Of a DNA stretch of 44,891 nucleotides, positions 8,059 through 18,645 are shown piece by piece; positions within the stretch are counted from its first letter, which is position 1, and every line of letters begins with the position of its first letter. Made by a program: the position numbers and the translations under genes. A model generated the notes under the pieces. It was given only the letters and a program-made list of their open reading frames with translations. It ran no database searches and was not told where the DNA came from. Origin of the DNA: Staphylococcus equorum (GTDB lineage Bacteria > Bacillota > Bacilli > Staphylococcales > Staphylococcaceae); NCBI RefSeq assembly GCF_001747895.1, contig NZ_LNNB01000033.1, positions 1 to 44,891 of the forward strand, read 5' to 3'.

Positions 8059-8099
8059 GAAAACTATATGCCACTTCATTGGGTATATAGTTTTTTTAT
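8059..8099 (+). terminator. Riboswitch expression-platform terminator
   Basis: AAACTATATGCC pairs with GGGTATATAGTTT around ACTTCATT and runs into T7. It sits between the SAM aptamer and the gene at 8116. The left arm could alternatively be held in an antiterminator with the P1 region. Confidence 0.88.
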
Positions 8100-8115
8100 A
8101 TAGGAGGACTTTTTA

Positions 8116-9273
8116 ATGTCAATTTCAGATAGATTAGCACAAATTCCCGATAGCTACTTTGGTAAAACGATGGGGCAAAAGGTTGAACATGGGCCTTTAC
8201 CATTAATCAATATGGCAGTCGGTATCCCTGATGGCGAAACGCCAAAAGGTATTATTGATTGTTTCGCTGATGCGATACGTCTTCCTGAGAATCAGAAGTA
8301 TGTAGCATTTCATGGTAAAGATAGCTTGAAACAAGCAATTGTAGATTTTTATGAAAGACAGTACCAAGTAGAATTAGATAAAGAAGATGAGGTTTGTATT
8401 TTATATGGAACGAAGAATGGTTTAGTAGCACTCCCAACATGTATTGTTAATCCGGGAGAAAATGTATTACTACCAGATCCTGGTTATACGGATTATTTGG
8501 CAGGTGTGATGTTGGCTGATGCGCAGCCTGAGCGACTGGTGCTTAAAGCGCCGTATTATTTACCTGAATGGGATAAAGTAGATAAAGATGTGTTAGCTAA
8601 TACACGTCTAGTTTATTTAACATATCCTAATAATCCAACGGGTTCAGTAGCTACAAAGGCTGTATTTGATGAAGCTGTCGCAAAATTTAAAAATACAAAA
8701 ACTAAAATTGTTCATGATTTTGCATATAGTGCATTTGGTTTTGATGGTAAGAACCCAAGTTTGCTTCAATCTGAAGGTGCGAAAGATTTAGGCGTAGAAA
8801 TTTTTTCACTATCTAAAGGTTACAACATGTCAGGATTCAGAGTGGGTTTTGCAGTAGGGAATAAAGACATGATTCAATCATTGAAGAAATATCAATCGCA
8901 TACACACGCTGGTATGTTCGGTGCGTTACAAGATGCAGCTACTTACGCGCTGAATCATTATGATGATTTTTTAGAAGAACAAAACGAAACATTTAAAAGA
9001 CGTAGAAACCAATTTGAAGCAAAACTCAAAGCAGTAGATATACCTTTTGAACCGATGAAGGGCGGTATTTTCTTATGGTTGAAAACACCATCTGAATACG
9101 ATGGCGAAGCGTTTGTTGAATATTTATTACAAGAACAATCTATACTTGTTGCACCTGGCATACCTTTTGGTGAACATGGGCGTGACTATGTACGTATTTC
9201 ATTGGCAGTTGATGATCAAATATTGATGGAAGCAGCAGAACGTATTCAATCGCTTAAATATCTTTATCAATAA
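8116..9273 (+). CDS. PLP-dependent class I/II aminotransferase under SAM-riboswitch control
   Basis: The 385-residue fold-type I enzyme shows the PLP-binding lysine in SLSKGYNMSGFRVGF (Lys234), YPNNPTG (170-176), the DFAYSAF motif (Asp201, Tyr204) and the substrate-carboxylate Arg late in the chain. AGGAGG lies eight bases before the ATG at 8116. The gene follows a SAM-I riboswitch and is 20 bp upstream of a D-2-hydroxyacid dehydrogenase gene, an order I recall for the S. aureus genes next to copZ. The riboswitch suggests a methionine-related amino donor or 4-methylthio-2-oxobutyrate as substrate, analogous to MtnE; this is inference. Annotation as aspartate or diaminopimelate aminotransferase by homology alone would be weaker. 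Confidence 0.9.
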   Translation: MSISDRLAQIPDSYFGKTMGQKVEHGPLPLINMAVGIPDGETPKGIIDCFADAIRLPENQKYVAFHGKDSLKQAIVDFYERQYQVELDKEDEVCILYGTKNGLVALPTCIVNPGENVLLPDPGYTDYLAGVMLADAQPERLVLKAPYYLPEWDKVDKDVLANTRLVYLTYPNNPTGSVATKAVFDEAVAKFKNTKTKIVHDFAYSAFGFDGKNPSLLQSEGAKDLGVEIFSLSKGYNMSGFRVGFAVGNKDMIQSLKKYQSHTHAGMFGALQDAATYALNHYDDFLEEQNETFKRRRNQFEAKLKAVDIPFEPMKGGIFLWLKTPSEYDGEAFVEYLLQEQSILVAPGIPFGEHGRDYVRISLAVDDQILMEAAERIQSLKYLYQ

Positions 9274-9293
9274 TAAAATAGGAGTGAATTTAG

Positions 9294-10298
9294 ATGACAA
9301 GAATCAAACTTTTTGGCGTGCGTGAAGAAGATATTCCTTACATAGAAGCATGGGCAACAACAAACAAAGTAGAGGTGGATTTAGATAAAGATTTACTTAC
9401 TTTAGATACAGTAGATCGTGTAGAAGGATTTGATGGTTTATCTTTATCACAGCAAATTTCATTAGATGAAGCAGTATACAAAAAATTACATGATTTTGGT
9501 ATTAAACAAATTGCGCAACGAAGTGCAGGTTTTGATAGCTATGATTTAGATTTAGCTCAAAAATATAATTTGATTATTTCAAATGTACCCTCATATTCAC
9601 CACATTCAATTGCAGAATATACAGTGTCTCAAGCACTTAACTTAATTCGTAATTATAATGATATTCAACAAAAAACAGCATCTTATGATTTTAGATGGCA
9701 ACCTGCGATATTATCACGTTCTATCAGAGATTTAAAAGTCGCCATAATCGGCACAGGACGTATTGGTTCTATTGTAGGTAAAATTTTTGCTCAAGGGTTT
9801 GACGCTGAAGTTGTGGCATATGATATTGAACCGAATGAGCAATGCGAAACATATTTAACTTATAAAGATAGTGTGACTGAAGCTGTAAAAGATGCAGACA
9901 TTGTCACTGTACATATTCCAGCTAGTAAAGAAAATGATTATTTATTTGATGAAGATTTATTTAATATGTTTAAGAAGGGGGCTGTATTTATCAACTGTGC
10001 ACGTGGCACGATTGTAAAGACAAGTGCACTTATAGCAGCCTTGGATAATGGAAAGTTAAAAGGTGCAGCGCTTGATACTTATGAGGGAGAGAAAGGATTG
10101 TTCCCTAGTGATCAAAGAGGCACAGAACTTAAAGATGATATTTTAACTCAATTAATTGAAAGACAAGATGTTATAGTGTCTCCTCATATTGCATTTTATA
10201 CAGATGCAGCAGTCGAAAATTTAATTGTGGATGCACTAGATGCAACACTAGAAGTATTGAACACGGGTGATACAGGACTGCGTGTCAATACTTTATAA
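9294..10298 (+). CDS. ddh: D-2-hydroxyacid (D-lactate) dehydrogenase
   Basis: This 334-residue NAD-dependent enzyme interconverts 2-oxo acids and D-2-hydroxy acids. It has the Rossmann motif GTGRIG (153-158) with Asp177 for NAD, and the catalytic triad Arg237 (NCARGTIV), Glu264 (DTYEGE) and His298 (SPHIAF). Segments such as GIKQIAQRSAGFD and SNVPSYSP match S. aureus Ddh as remembered. AGGAG precedes the ATG at 9294 and the gap to the aminotransferase is 20 bp, so both are on the SAM-riboswitch transcript. That control raises the possibility that the physiological substrate is a methionine-derived 2-oxo acid rather than, or besides, pyruvate. Confidence 0.9.
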   Translation: MTRIKLFGVREEDIPYIEAWATTNKVEVDLDKDLLTLDTVDRVEGFDGLSLSQQISLDEAVYKKLHDFGIKQIAQRSAGFDSYDLDLAQKYNLIISNVPSYSPHSIAEYTVSQALNLIRNYNDIQQKTASYDFRWQPAILSRSIRDLKVAIIGTGRIGSIVGKIFAQGFDAEVVAYDIEPNEQCETYLTYKDSVTEAVKDADIVTVHIPASKENDYLFDEDLFNMFKKGAVFINCARGTIVKTSALIAALDNGKLKGAALDTYEGEKGLFPSDQRGTELKDDILTQLIERQDVIVSPHIAFYTDAAVENLIVDALDATLEVLNTGDTGLRVNTL

Positions 10299-10342
10299 AG
10301 TGGTTTTAACATAATATTAAAAGTAATATAAGCAATAAAAAA

Positions 10343-10372
10343 GTGGGCGCATCAGAGATGAGGCGTCCACTA
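10343..10372. terminator. Bidirectional terminator between ddh and copZ
   Basis: AGTGGGCGCATC pairs with GATGAGGCGTCCACT (one bulge). In the leftward direction the stem is followed by TTTTTTATT, so it best serves copAZ; rightward the following tract is only TATATTTG. Confidence 0.75.
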
Positions 10373-10390
10373 TATTTGTGTACTATTCAT

Positions 10391-10597
10391 TTATTTTACA
10401 TCATAACCTTGGTCTTCGATTGCTTCTTTCATATGAGACATTTCGACTTTGCTGTCATCATAATCTACTTTAACATTATTTTCTTCAAGGCTAACATCTG
10501 CTGTGTTAACACCATCAAGGTTAGTAAGCGCTGACTCTACTGCTTGTTTACAGTGATCACAACTCATGCCTTCTACTTTAATTGTTTCTGCAGTCAT
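10391..10597 (-). CDS. copZ: Copper chaperone CopZ
   Basis: The 68-residue cytosolic protein is a single heavy-metal-associated (HMA) domain with the Cu(I)-binding motif GMSCDHC at residues 10-16, typical in size. It hands copper(I) to CopA for export. The start is the ATG at 10597, preceded by the strong site AAGGAGGTGATT; a GTG three codons upstream lies within that site. It is the second gene of the copA-copZ operon (57 bp after copA), controlled by the CsoR-type operator at 13113-13129. Confidence 0.95.
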   Translation of the reverse strand: MTAETIKVEGMSCDHCKQAVESALTNLDGVNTADVSLEENNVKVDYDDSKVEMSHMKEAIEDQGYDVK

Positions 10598-10653
10598 ACA
10601 AATCACCTCCTTAAAATAATGAATGTCTTTATTATGATTATTTTAAAATTGAA

Positions 10654-13038
10654 TTATAATTTCATGCGTTTAAGTCGCAATGCATTAGTGACGACACTCA
10701 CAGAGCTTAACGCCATTGCAGCACCGGCGACCCATGGTGCGAGTAACCCTAATGCTGCAATCGGTATACCAGCTACATTGTAACCAAATGCCCAAAATAA
10801 GTTTTGACGAATATTGCGTATCGTTGCTTTACTGGCTTTCATGGCTTTTGGAATTAATAATAAGTCTCCACCAAGAATTGTAACGTCAGCAGCTTCTATG
10901 GCAACTTCTGTACCTGTACCAATTGCAATACCAATGTCTGCTTGTACAAGTGCTGGTGCATCATTGACACCATCACCAACCATGGCTACTGTCTTGCCTT
11001 GATCTTGTAGCGCTACAATTTTTGAGGCTTTTTCTTCAGGTAGTACGTCGGCAATTACTGTATCGATGCCTACCTGTTTTGCAATGGCTTGTGCAGTACA
11101 TTCGTTATCTCCAGTGAGCATCACGACTTCAATATTTAAATCATGAAGTTGTTGAATTGCTTCACTTGTTGAAGCTTTAACAGTGTCTGCAACAGCGATT
11201 TTTCCTTTTAATTCGCTATCTATGGCAATCATCATTGCTGTTTTTCCATCTTGTTCAAAACGTGATAATTGTGTTTCTGCACTGTTTATTGCAATATCTT
11301 GTTCTATCATGAATTTGCGATTACCAACGTGTAATGATTTACCATCAATTGTTGCTTTTATACCGTGACCTGGTATTGCTTCGAAATGTGCTACTTCTAA
11401 AAATGGTATATGGTTCTTTTTAGCGTAATTCACAATAGATTCCGCTAAAGGATGTTCAGAACCTTTTTCTGCACTTGCGAGTAGTTGTAACACGTCATCA
11501 TCACCATCGAAATCAGTGACTACGGGTTTACCATTTGTAATTGTACCTGTCTTATCTAATACAACAGTATTGACTTGGTGTGTACGTTCAATATGCTCGC
11601 CACCTTTAAAAAGAATACCATTCTCCGCAGCTTTTCCAGTACCTACCATAATAGAAGTAGGTGTAGCTAACCCAAGTGCACAAGGGCAGGCGATTACGAG
11701 CACTGCGATGGCAGCAACTAATGCAGGTTCGAATTGTCCTGTTTGTACGAGTGTAATCCATATAATAAATGTGAGTAAAGCAATGCCAACTACAATCGGC
11801 ACAAAATAGCCAGAAATAATGTCAGCAAGGCGTTGAATAGGTGCTTTAGATCCTTGTGCTTCTTCTACAACTTTAATAATTGAAGCGAGCGCTGTATCTT
11901 TCCCAACTTTAGTTGCTTCTACTGTAATAGAACCATTTTTATTCATTGTGGAACCGATGACATTATCATTTTGAACTTTCTCAATGGGTATAGATTCACC
12001 AGTTAACATAGATTCATCTATAGAAGTGGTTCCTTTAATGACTTTACCGTCTACAGGTATTTTCTCACCAGGTTTAATGACAAGGTAATCACCTTGTACA
12101 ACTTCACTTAATGGAATCATTAGTTCTTCTTGATTACGTAACACACGTGCTTCTTTTGCTTGAAGGTTGAGCAATTCACTTAAAGCGTTTGTAGTTTGTG
12201 TTTTTGCGCGCGTTTCTAAATATTTTCCGAAGAGAATCAATGTAATTAGCACTGCACTCGTTTCAAAATATAAATGCGGTGTATAATTCGCAAAGCTTAA
12301 CCATTTAATCATTTCATATAAACTATAGAAGTATGCGGCACTTGTACCTAAGGTGACAAGCACATCCATGTTGGCAGAGCCATTGCGTAAATTTTTATAG
12401 GCACCTACGTAAAATTGCCAACCGATAATAAATTGGATGGGTGTAGCTAATGCAAATTGAAACCATGGGTTCATAAAAATATGCGGAATTTGCATACCAA
12501 AAAGATGCACGAACATTGTAAGCAATAAGGGTGCTGCTAAAATTGCTGAAATAATAAGTTTAGTACGTTTGTGTTGTAACTCTTGTTCTTTTTGCGAACT
12601 TTTTTCACTGGCAGCTTGTTTCGGTTTTGCATCATAACCTATTTTTTGAATTTTTTTAATCAAATCATCAATAGAAGTCATTTCTGGATTATAAGCAATC
12701 GTTGCATTTTCAGTAGTTAAATTGACATTAGCATGTGCAACGCCAGTGTCACGGTTTAATACTTTTTCAATTCTATTCGAACATGCGGCACAAGTCATGC
12801 CGATAACATCGAGTTCCGCTTTTTCGGTTAAGATACCATAACCTGTTTTTTCAATGGAATGCGTAAGATCTTCTATGGTTGTTGATTCAGGATTATAAGC
12901 AACCGTTGCTTTTTCAGTTGTAACGTTCACAGTGGCATCTACATCATTTATTTTATTTAAGTTTTTCTCTATACGATTTGCACATGCGGCACAAGTCATA
13001 CCGGTGATACCTAAAGTCGTTTTTTTCTTTTCGGTCAT
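10654..13038 (-). CDS. copA: Copper-exporting P1B-type ATPase CopA
   Basis: This 794-residue membrane pump exports Cu(I). Two N-terminal HMA domains carry GMTCAAC at 13-19 and 80-86. Eight membrane helices follow, with the metal-site CPC at 451-453. DKTGT gives the phosphorylated Asp495, SEHPLAES the P1B-specific HP motif, and GDGVND the hinge. All key residues are intact and the length matches the family. GAAAGGAGG precedes the ATG at 13038. It is the first gene of the copA-copZ unit and has a sigma-A promoter with an embedded CsoR-type operator. Confidence 0.96.
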   Translation of the reverse strand: MTEKKKTTLGITGMTCAACANRIEKNLNKINDVDATVNVTTEKATVAYNPESTTIEDLTHSIEKTGYGILTEKAELDVIGMTCAACSNRIEKVLNRDTGVAHANVNLTTENATIAYNPEMTSIDDLIKKIQKIGYDAKPKQAASEKSSQKEQELQHKRTKLIISAILAAPLLLTMFVHLFGMQIPHIFMNPWFQFALATPIQFIIGWQFYVGAYKNLRNGSANMDVLVTLGTSAAYFYSLYEMIKWLSFANYTPHLYFETSAVLITLILFGKYLETRAKTQTTNALSELLNLQAKEARVLRNQEELMIPLSEVVQGDYLVIKPGEKIPVDGKVIKGTTSIDESMLTGESIPIEKVQNDNVIGSTMNKNGSITVEATKVGKDTALASIIKVVEEAQGSKAPIQRLADIISGYFVPIVVGIALLTFIIWITLVQTGQFEPALVAAIAVLVIACPCALGLATPTSIMVGTGKAAENGILFKGGEHIERTHQVNTVVLDKTGTITNGKPVVTDFDGDDDVLQLLASAEKGSEHPLAESIVNYAKKNHIPFLEVAHFEAIPGHGIKATIDGKSLHVGNRKFMIEQDIAINSAETQLSRFEQDGKTAMMIAIDSELKGKIAVADTVKASTSEAIQQLHDLNIEVVMLTGDNECTAQAIAKQVGIDTVIADVLPEEKASKIVALQDQGKTVAMVGDGVNDAPALVQADIGIAIGTGTEVAIEAADVTILGGDLLLIPKAMKASKATIRNIRQNLFWAFGYNVAGIPIAALGLLAPWVAGAAMALSSVSVVTNALRLKRMKL

Positions 13039-13109
13039 GAAGACAACCTCCTTTCATATATATAATTAAATATTAGTGACAGAGTCGTTTTTTAAATTGC
13101 TATATTTTT

Positions 13110-13138
13110 AATATACCCCCACTAGGTATAAATGTCAA
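13110..13138 (-). promoter_or_regulatory. copAZ promoter with embedded CsoR-type operator
   Basis: On the minus strand TTGACA (13138-13133) and TATATT (13115-13110) are separated by 17 bases. The pseudo-palindrome ATACC-TAGTGGG-GGTAT (13129-13113) fills the spacer, resembling operators of the copper sensor CsoR. Bound apo-CsoR would block RNA polymerase and Cu(I) would release it. csoR itself is not in the window. Confidence 0.8.
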
Positions 13139-13148
13139 TTTTTGTGTT

Positions 13149-13208
13149 TAAAAAAAGAGATTGAAATAAGGGCTTAGTTTTAAAAACTTACCGATATTTC
13201 AATCTCAT
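13149..13208 (-). terminator. Terminator after the SulP gene
   Basis: GAGATTGAAATA and TATTTCAATCTC form a perfect 12-bp stem with a longer folded loop; on the minus strand it is followed by TTTTTTTA. Confidence 0.85.
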
Positions 13209-13219
13209 AGATTCATATT

Positions 13220-14671
13220 TTATAAAAGATGTTGTTTGTTTACTTTGCTTAATTCTGAAACAATTTTACGACTGTCTTTGTTGAGGTGTTGTACATAAAT
13301 TGTATTTTTTTTCTTATGATAGTTTTCTATTAAAGTATCAATCGCATTCACTGCGGAATCATCCCATAAGTGAGCTTGACTAAAATCTAAGTAAATTATT
13401 TTATTACGTAATTCTAAATCAAGTTGATTCATCATAGAATCTATAGAGACAAAGAAAATCTGTCCTTTGATTTTGTAGTGAATAGTTTCATCGACTTCTT
13501 CATAATCTACAGTAACATTTGAAATTTTTGTAGCAAAACAAAGGGCACTTACAATGACACCAACGATAACACCTAAGGCAAGGTTACTCGTGAATAGCAC
13601 AATAGCTACAGTAAGTACCATGACTAATGCATCAGTGCGTGGTGCTTTTTTCATAAATTGGAATGAATGCCAATCAAACGTCCCTACGGATACCATAATC
13701 ATGATACCAGCTAATATAGGCATAGGAATTTGAACGACCCAATCACCAAATACGATAATTAAAACAATCAAAAATACACCAGCTGTAAAAGTAGAAAGGC
13801 GCGTTGTTGCACCAGAGCGAACATTAATTACGGATTGACCAATCATAGCACAGCCACCCATTGCACCAAAGAATCCTGTAATGAAGTTGGCAATACCTTG
13901 TCCACGTGATTCTCTATTTTTACTACTATACGTATCAGTTGCTTGGTCTACGATACGTGCAGTTAATAAACTTTCCACAAGTCCAACAATTGCCATAGAT
14001 AACGAATAAGGCAAAATAATTTGTAATGTTTCTAAGTTAAATGGCACATCAGGAATGAAAAATTGTGGCAATGAACGTGTGATTTGTCCTAAATCACCAA
14101 CAGTTTCGACTTTTGCGCCAGTTGCTAAGTAAACAATAGTAAGCAAAACAATTGCGATAAGTGGCGCGGGAATTTTTTTGAATACTCGTGGCAATAAGTA
14201 AATAATGAGTAGTGTAGCAATAACAAATAAATATGTAGGTATCGATATACCAAATATATGTTTAATCTGTGTCATAAAAATAAGAATCGCTAAAGCATTA
14301 ACGAAGCCAATCATGACAGAGTTTGGGATGAACTTCATTAAACGACCAACTTTTAATACACCAAAAATAATTTGTATAATACCCATTAAGATTGTTGCTG
14401 CCAGTAAATATTGAACGCCATGGTCCTTTACTAATGGCACAATGACTAAGGCAACAGACCCTGTAGCTGCTGAAATCATTGCTGGTCTACCGCCAACAAA
14501 AGAAATAACAACTGCTATAATAAATGAAGAATATAGACCGACCATAGGATCTACGCCGGCAATGATAGAGAATGAGAGGGCTTCAGGAATGAGTGCGAGC
14601 GCCACAAGGATACCAGCTAGGATATTGGTGCCCGGAGCAGTGAGCCATTCTCGTTTAAGTTTATTTAACAT
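13220..14671 (-). CDS. SulP family anion transporter with STAS domain
   Basis: The 483-residue protein has a SulP transmembrane core (about residues 15-385, 12 or more segments, with the early GLYSSFI and later [17 protein letters not shown] motifs) and a C-terminal cytosolic STAS domain (about 400-483, with [19 protein letters not shown]). SulP carriers move sulfate, bicarbonate or other anions, often with Na+ or H+. It is short for the family but complete. AAGGAG precedes the ATG at 14671. No carbonic anhydrase or sulfate-assimilation gene adjoins it, so the substrate is open. Confidence 0.92.
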   Translation of the reverse strand: MLNKLKREWLTAPGTNILAGILVALALIPEALSFSIIAGVDPMVGLYSSFIIAVVISFVGGRPAMISAATGSVALVIVPLVKDHGVQYLLAATILMGIIQIIFGVLKVGRLMKFIPNSVMIGFVNALAILIFMTQIKHIFGISIPTYLFVIATLLIIYLLPRVFKKIPAPLIAIVLLTIVYLATGAKVETVGDLGQITRSLPQFFIPDVPFNLETLQIILPYSLSMAIVGLVESLLTARIVDQATDTYSSKNRESRGQGIANFITGFFGAMGGCAMIGQSVINVRSGATTRLSTFTAGVFLIVLIIVFGDWVVQIPMPILAGIMIMVSVGTFDWHSFQFMKKAPRTDALVMVLTVAIVLFTSNLALGVIVGVIVSALCFATKISNVTVDYEEVDETIHYKIKGQIFFVSIDSMMNQLDLELRNKIIYLDFSQAHLWDDSAVNAIDTLIENYHKKKNTIYVQHLNKDSRKIVSELSKVNKQHLL

Positions 14672-14767
14672 CTTCTTGTACTCCTTATTTAAAATTCAAT
14701 TAGACTATTATATCATATGACAGAAGTGTAGATTTAAAAAATTAGAATCAAAACAATTTCATATAAG

Positions 14768-14781
14768 TGACAAAGTTGTCA
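14768..14781. promoter_or_regulatory. Palindrome TGACAAAGTTGTCA upstream of the VraDE-like operon
   Basis: A perfect 14-base palindrome lies about 55 bp ahead of a TATGAT -10 (14836-14841) that has no recognisable -35. This layout suits a response-regulator-activated promoter such as those of BceAB-type transporters controlled by BraR/BceR-like regulators. The regulator assignment is inference. Confidence 0.5.
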
Positions 14782-14879
14782 TTTTAAAATAGCTTTTTGT
14801 TAGTTATAACAAACGAAAAGAAAAAAATAATTAGCTATGATAGTTATATAGAGAAAAAGATGACAAGGAGTGAATAAAC

Positions 14880-15641
14880 ATGTCGATATTAAAAGTAGAA
14901 GGACTAACAAAAAAGTACGGTAACAGACATCAGCAACAAGAAGTGTTAAAAGGGATAGATTTTTCAATTGAAAAAGGTGAATTTGTTACCATAATGGGGC
15001 CTTCAGGCTCTGGTAAAACAACACTTTTAAACGTCCTAAGTTCTATTGATTATATAACGAGTGGCACAGTTGAAATTAATGGCAATAAAATAAATAACAT
15101 GAGCAACAAAGCGTTAGCAGATTTTCGTAAAAAAGAGATAGGTTTTATTTTCCAAAACTATAGTGTCTTACACACATTAACAGTAAAAGAAAATATCATG
15201 CTTCCTTTATCAATTCAAAAAATGTCTAAAGCAGAAAAAGAAAAAAATTATAATGAAGTAACAAAAGCGCTAGGTATTCATGAACTGGGTCATAAATATC
15301 CGAATGAAATTTCTGGAGGACAGCAACAGCGTACTGCAGCAGCACGTGCCTCGGTACATAAACCTGCTATTATTTTTGCTGATGAGCCTACAGGCGCATT
15401 AGATTCAAAAAGCGCACAAGATCTTCTTAATAGACTTGAAGATTTGAATGAAAGCATAGATGCAACGATTGTAATGGTCACACATGATCCAGTGGCAGCA
15501 AGCTATTCTAATCGTGTCATTATGTTGAAAGATGGTAGTGTTCATTCTGAAATATACCAAGGTGATGACTCGAATCAAGCATTTTACAAAAATATCATTC
15601 ATATGCAAACTGCCTTGGGTGGTGTAGCGAATGAGTTTTAA
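14880..15641 (+). CDS. BceA/VraD-like ABC transporter ATP-binding protein
   Basis: This 253-residue ATPase has Walker [10 protein letters not shown] (40-48), the Q-loop FIFQNY, the signature SGGQQQR (about 145-151), Walker [13 protein letters not shown] and the switch His in VTHDP. It closely follows S. aureus VraD as remembered, including the C-terminal extension ending in ALGGV. Such ATPases power resistance to bacitracin, nisin and other lipid II-targeting peptides. The ATG at 14880 follows AAGGAG, and its last 11 bases overlap the permease start, so the two are translationally coupled. Confidence 0.93.
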   Translation: MSILKVEGLTKKYGNRHQQQEVLKGIDFSIEKGEFVTIMGPSGSGKTTLLNVLSSIDYITSGTVEINGNKINNMSNKALADFRKKEIGFIFQNYSVLHTLTVKENIMLPLSIQKMSKAEKEKNYNEVTKALGIHELGHKYPNEISGGQQQRTAAARASVHKPAIIFADEPTGALDSKSAQDLLNRLEDLNESIDATIVMVTHDPVAASYSNRVIMLKDGSVHSEIYQGDDSNQAFYKNIIHMQTALGGVANEF

Positions 15642-17520
15642 TCAAATCGTAATTAAGAACTTCAGACAAAATATACGGCATTATGCGATGTATATATTTT
15701 CGTTGATTGTCAGTATCGTATTATATTTTAGTTTCGTTACATTAAAGTATACAGAGAGTATAAACAATGTAAATTCAATGTCTATTATTAGAAAAGGGTC
15801 TGAAGTAGGGTCATATTTCTTATTTGCGATCATACTTATATTTTTAATGTACGCAAATCAATTATTTATAAAACGACGGACACGCGAATTTGCTTTATAT
15901 CAATTGATAGGTTTAACACGAAGAAATATTATGCGCATATTATTAATTGAACAGGCCGCAATGTTTTTAATAACAGGATTGATGGGCATCATTATTGGTG
16001 TCTTTGGTTCGAAGATTCTCTTAATGATTGTACTCAAGGTATTAACTATAGACACGAGTGTATCATTAACGTTCCAATTACCTGCTGTTATACAAACCAT
16101 TTTATTAATTATCGTGTCTTTCCTATTGATTATGGCACAAAGTTTCATCTTTTTACGTAAGCGCAGTATATTATCAATGATGAATGATAGTACAAAATCT
16201 GAAGCAACTCAATCTAAGATGACAGTTATTGAAGTTATCTCGGGTATCTTAGGCATAGCCATGATTGTTTTGGGTTACTACATGTCTACTGAACTGTTTG
16301 GCAAATTCGCGGAGCAATTAATGTTCGCACCATTCGCTATTCTGTTTTTAACTATTGTAGGTGCATATCTGTTCTTTAGAAGTTCAGTGTCGTTAATTTT
16401 TAAAACAGTAAAACGTTCAAAAAATGGTAACGTGTCTATAACAGATGTTGTATTTACGTCTTCAATTATGCATAGAATGAAGAAAAATGCATTGTCACTC
16501 ACAATAATAGCGACGATATCTGCTGTTACTGTAACCGTGCTGTGTTTTGGTGCAATCAGTAAGTCAACGATTGACGATACAGTGAAACAATCCTCACCAC
16601 AAGATTTCAATTTTCTAAAAAATAAACAAGCACAACAATTTGAAGATGAATTAAAACAAAAGGATATAGGTTATAACAAAGTATATAAAGAAGTTACTCA
16701 ATTAAAAGTAACTAAAGAGAATTTTTATGATTACAGTAGTAATTTTGGTGAAACTGATAAAATGTTTATAACAAGTAATAAATATTTTAATGATAAAGGT
16801 ATTACGGATCATAAAGCTAAAATGATAAATATGGCTTCATCTGCAGGTATAATGAAATTCAATTTAAATACAAAAATTCAATTTGACACTAAACCAGCGC
16901 AAACATTTAAAGTAATTGATGCTAAAAAAGAAGTGGATTTTAAAAATGATGTCAGCTTTGCTTCACCAGTATTACTCATAAGTGAACAGCAATATAATCA
17001 ATTAAAACCACAGGGCGAAGAAACACGTGCGCAATATGGTTATGATTTGAAGAATCAAAATAATTGGAAAGAAGCTAATAAAATCGCTCATTCCGTTCAT
17101 TCTGATATCTATCCTCAAAAATTAGTACGTCAAGAATTGAATGACTCTGCAGGTATTTTATTATTTGTCACATCATTCTTAGGATTAGCATTTTTAGTTG
17201 CATCAGGTTGTATCATCTATATTAAACAGATGGATGAAACAGAAGATGAGATACCGAGTTTTCGTATATTACGCAAAATTGGATATACGCATAGTGATAT
17301 GCTCAAAGGGTTAGGACTTAAAGTAATGTTTAATTTTGGACTCCCACTTGTTGTGTCATTATTACATGCATATTTTGCAGCTAAAGCATTTATGTTGATC
17401 CTCAGTACTACAAATATGTTACCTGTCTATATTGTTATGGGTGCATATTCAATCGTTTATTGCATATTTGCAGTTATGTCATTTATCCATTCAAGTAGAA
17501 TCGTTAAACATTCTATCTAA
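15631..17520 (+). CDS. BceB/VraE-like ABC transporter permease
   Basis: The 629-residue membrane protein has the BceB arrangement: ten predicted membrane helices with a large extracytoplasmic domain of about 200 residues between helices 7 and 8 (about 305-508). FtsX-like segments flank this domain on both sides. In the family the extracellular domain senses or frees peptide antibiotic complexes. The gene overlaps the ATPase gene. No histidine kinase, response regulator or small VraH-type gene lies next to it, so any control must come from elsewhere. A 14-bp-stem hairpin follows at 17557-17590. Confidence 0.92.
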   Translation: MSFNQIVIKNFRQNIRHYAMYIFSLIVSIVLYFSFVTLKYTESINNVNSMSIIRKGSEVGSYFLFAIILIFLMYANQLFIKRRTREFALYQLIGLTRRNIMRILLIEQAAMFLITGLMGIIIGVFGSKILLMIVLKVLTIDTSVSLTFQLPAVIQTILLIIVSFLLIMAQSFIFLRKRSILSMMNDSTKSEATQSKMTVIEVISGILGIAMIVLGYYMSTELFGKFAEQLMFAPFAILFLTIVGAYLFFRSSVSLIFKTVKRSKNGNVSITDVVFTSSIMHRMKKNALSLTIIATISAVTVTVLCFGAISKSTIDDTVKQSSPQDFNFLKNKQAQQFEDELKQKDIGYNKVYKEVTQLKVTKENFYDYSSNFGETDKMFITSNKYFNDKGITDHKAKMINMASSAGIMKFNLNTKIQFDTKPAQTFKVIDAKKEVDFKNDVSFASPVLLISEQQYNQLKPQGEETRAQYGYDLKNQNNWKEANKIAHSVHSDIYPQKLVRQELNDSAGILLFVTSFLGLAFLVASGCIIYIKQMDETEDEIPSFRILRKIGYTHSDMLKGLGLKVMFNFGLPLVVSLLHAYFAAKAFMLILSTTNMLPVYIVMGAYSIVYCIFAVMSFIHSSRIVKHSI

Positions 17521-17556
17521 ATCCGAATAATAAAATTAATAATTTAAAAGTTTAGT

Positions 17557-17590
17557 CAACACACTATAACGGAGCAGTTATAGTGTGTTG
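17557..17590 (+). terminator. Perfect hairpin after the VraE-like gene
   Basis: CAACACACTATAAC and GTTATAGTGTGTTG form a 14-bp perfect stem around GGAGCA. There is no strong T-run, so termination may be partial. Confidence 0.6.
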
Positions 17591-17638
17591 TTAGTGCATT
17601 CGTTTTATATTGTTCAAAACTAATTAAAAATTCAAAAT

Positions 17639-17663
17639 GTTTGTATATGTTCTGAAGTGGTAT
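17639..17663 (+). promoter_or_regulatory. Candidate sigma-B promoter of the SDR gene
   Basis: GTTTGT and TGGTAT are spaced by 13 bases, close to the sigma-B pattern GTTTWW-N12-15-GGGWAW, and lie about 38 bp before the start codon. General-stress dehydrogenases of this type are sigma-B genes in Bacillus and staphylococci. Confidence 0.45.
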
Positions 17664-17701
17664 CTAGCAAGTAATAGGGGTAAAAAATGGAGGTATTACA
17701 A

Positions 17702-18571
17702 ATGAACTTAACTGAATTTCATAAACAAATTAAAGGTTATACGCAAGATAGACAGCCAGGAATTGAAAAAGATATGAATCCACAGCCACTTTCAGAAATG
17801 AAAGATTACAAGAGTGGTGGTAAATTGAAAGGAAAAGTTGCTTTGATTACCGGTGGAGATTCAGGTATTGGACGTTCAGTGGCAACACTATATGCTAAAG
17901 AGGGCGCAGACGTTGCGATTGGATATTATGATGAACATGAAGATGCTGAAGCAGTAGTACATCGTTTGGAAGCTTTAGGTGTAAAAGTAAAAGCCTATGC
18001 ACATGATTTGAAAGATGTAACATCATCACAAAACTTAATTGAAAAAGTCGTAACTGACTTTGGTGGATTGAATATATTAGTTAATAATGGTGGCGTTCAA
18101 TTTCCAAAAGACAATTTTGAAGATATCACACCAGAACAGGTAAAAGAAACATTTGAAACAAATATTTTTGGAATGATGTTTTTATCTCAAGCCGCAGTGC
18201 CACATTTAAGTGATGGTGACGCGATTGTTAATACTACAAGTGTGACAGCTTATAGAGGTTCGGGGCATCTTATAGATTACTCAGCGACAAAAGGCGCGAT
18301 TGTTGCATTCACACGCTCGTTGGCAACTACGTTGATTGAAAAAGGCATTCGTGTCAATGCAGTGGCACCTGGCCCGATTTATACACCTTTAATTCCAGCA
18401 ACATTCACAGAAGACAAAGTTGAAGATCAAGGTTCTGACACACCAATGGGACGTAGAGGGCAACCAGCTGAACTGGCACCATCTTATGTATTTTTAGCAA
18501 CATACGCAGATAGTTCGTATATTACTGGGCAAGTCATACACGTCAATGGTGGAGATTATATGACGTCATAA
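17702..18571 (+). CDS. Short-chain dehydrogenase, general-stress type (YdaD/YhdF-like)
   Basis: The 289-residue NAD(P)-dependent oxidoreductase has a 40-residue N-terminal extension (ending near DYKSGGKLKGK), typical of the stress-protein 39 subgroup. The Rossmann motif TGGDSGIGR spans about 50-58 and NNGG 128-131. The catalytic Ser180, Tyr193 and Lys197 (YSATK) are all present. The ATG at 17702 is chosen because GGAGG is eight bases upstream and overlaps an earlier in-frame ATG. A possible sigma-B promoter precedes it. Substrate unknown; subgroup members are induced by heat, salt and ethanol. Confidence 0.92.
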   Translation: MNLTEFHKQIKGYTQDRQPGIEKDMNPQPLSEMKDYKSGGKLKGKVALITGGDSGIGRSVATLYAKEGADVAIGYYDEHEDAEAVVHRLEALGVKVKAYAHDLKDVTSSQNLIEKVVTDFGGLNILVNNGGVQFPKDNFEDITPEQVKETFETNIFGMMFLSQAAVPHLSDGDAIVNTTSVTAYRGSGHLIDYSATKGAIVAFTRSLATTLIEKGIRVNAVAPGPIYTPLIPATFTEDKVEDQGSDTPMGRRGQPAELAPSYVFLATYADSSYITGQVIHVNGGDYMTS

Positions 18572-18598
18572 ATTTATAGATGAGGATTAAGAGAGTAA

Positions 18599-18640
18599 AA
18601 CAGCGAGACTCCTATTGAAAAGAGGTCTCGCTGTTTTTGT
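18599..18640. terminator. Bidirectional terminator between the SDR gene and the bacteriocin cassette
   Basis: ACAGCGAGACTCC pairs with GGTCTCGCTGT around ATTGAAAAGA; TTTTTGTTTT follows on the plus strand and TTTTA on the minus strand. Confidence 0.85.
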
Positions 18641-18645
18641 TTTCC

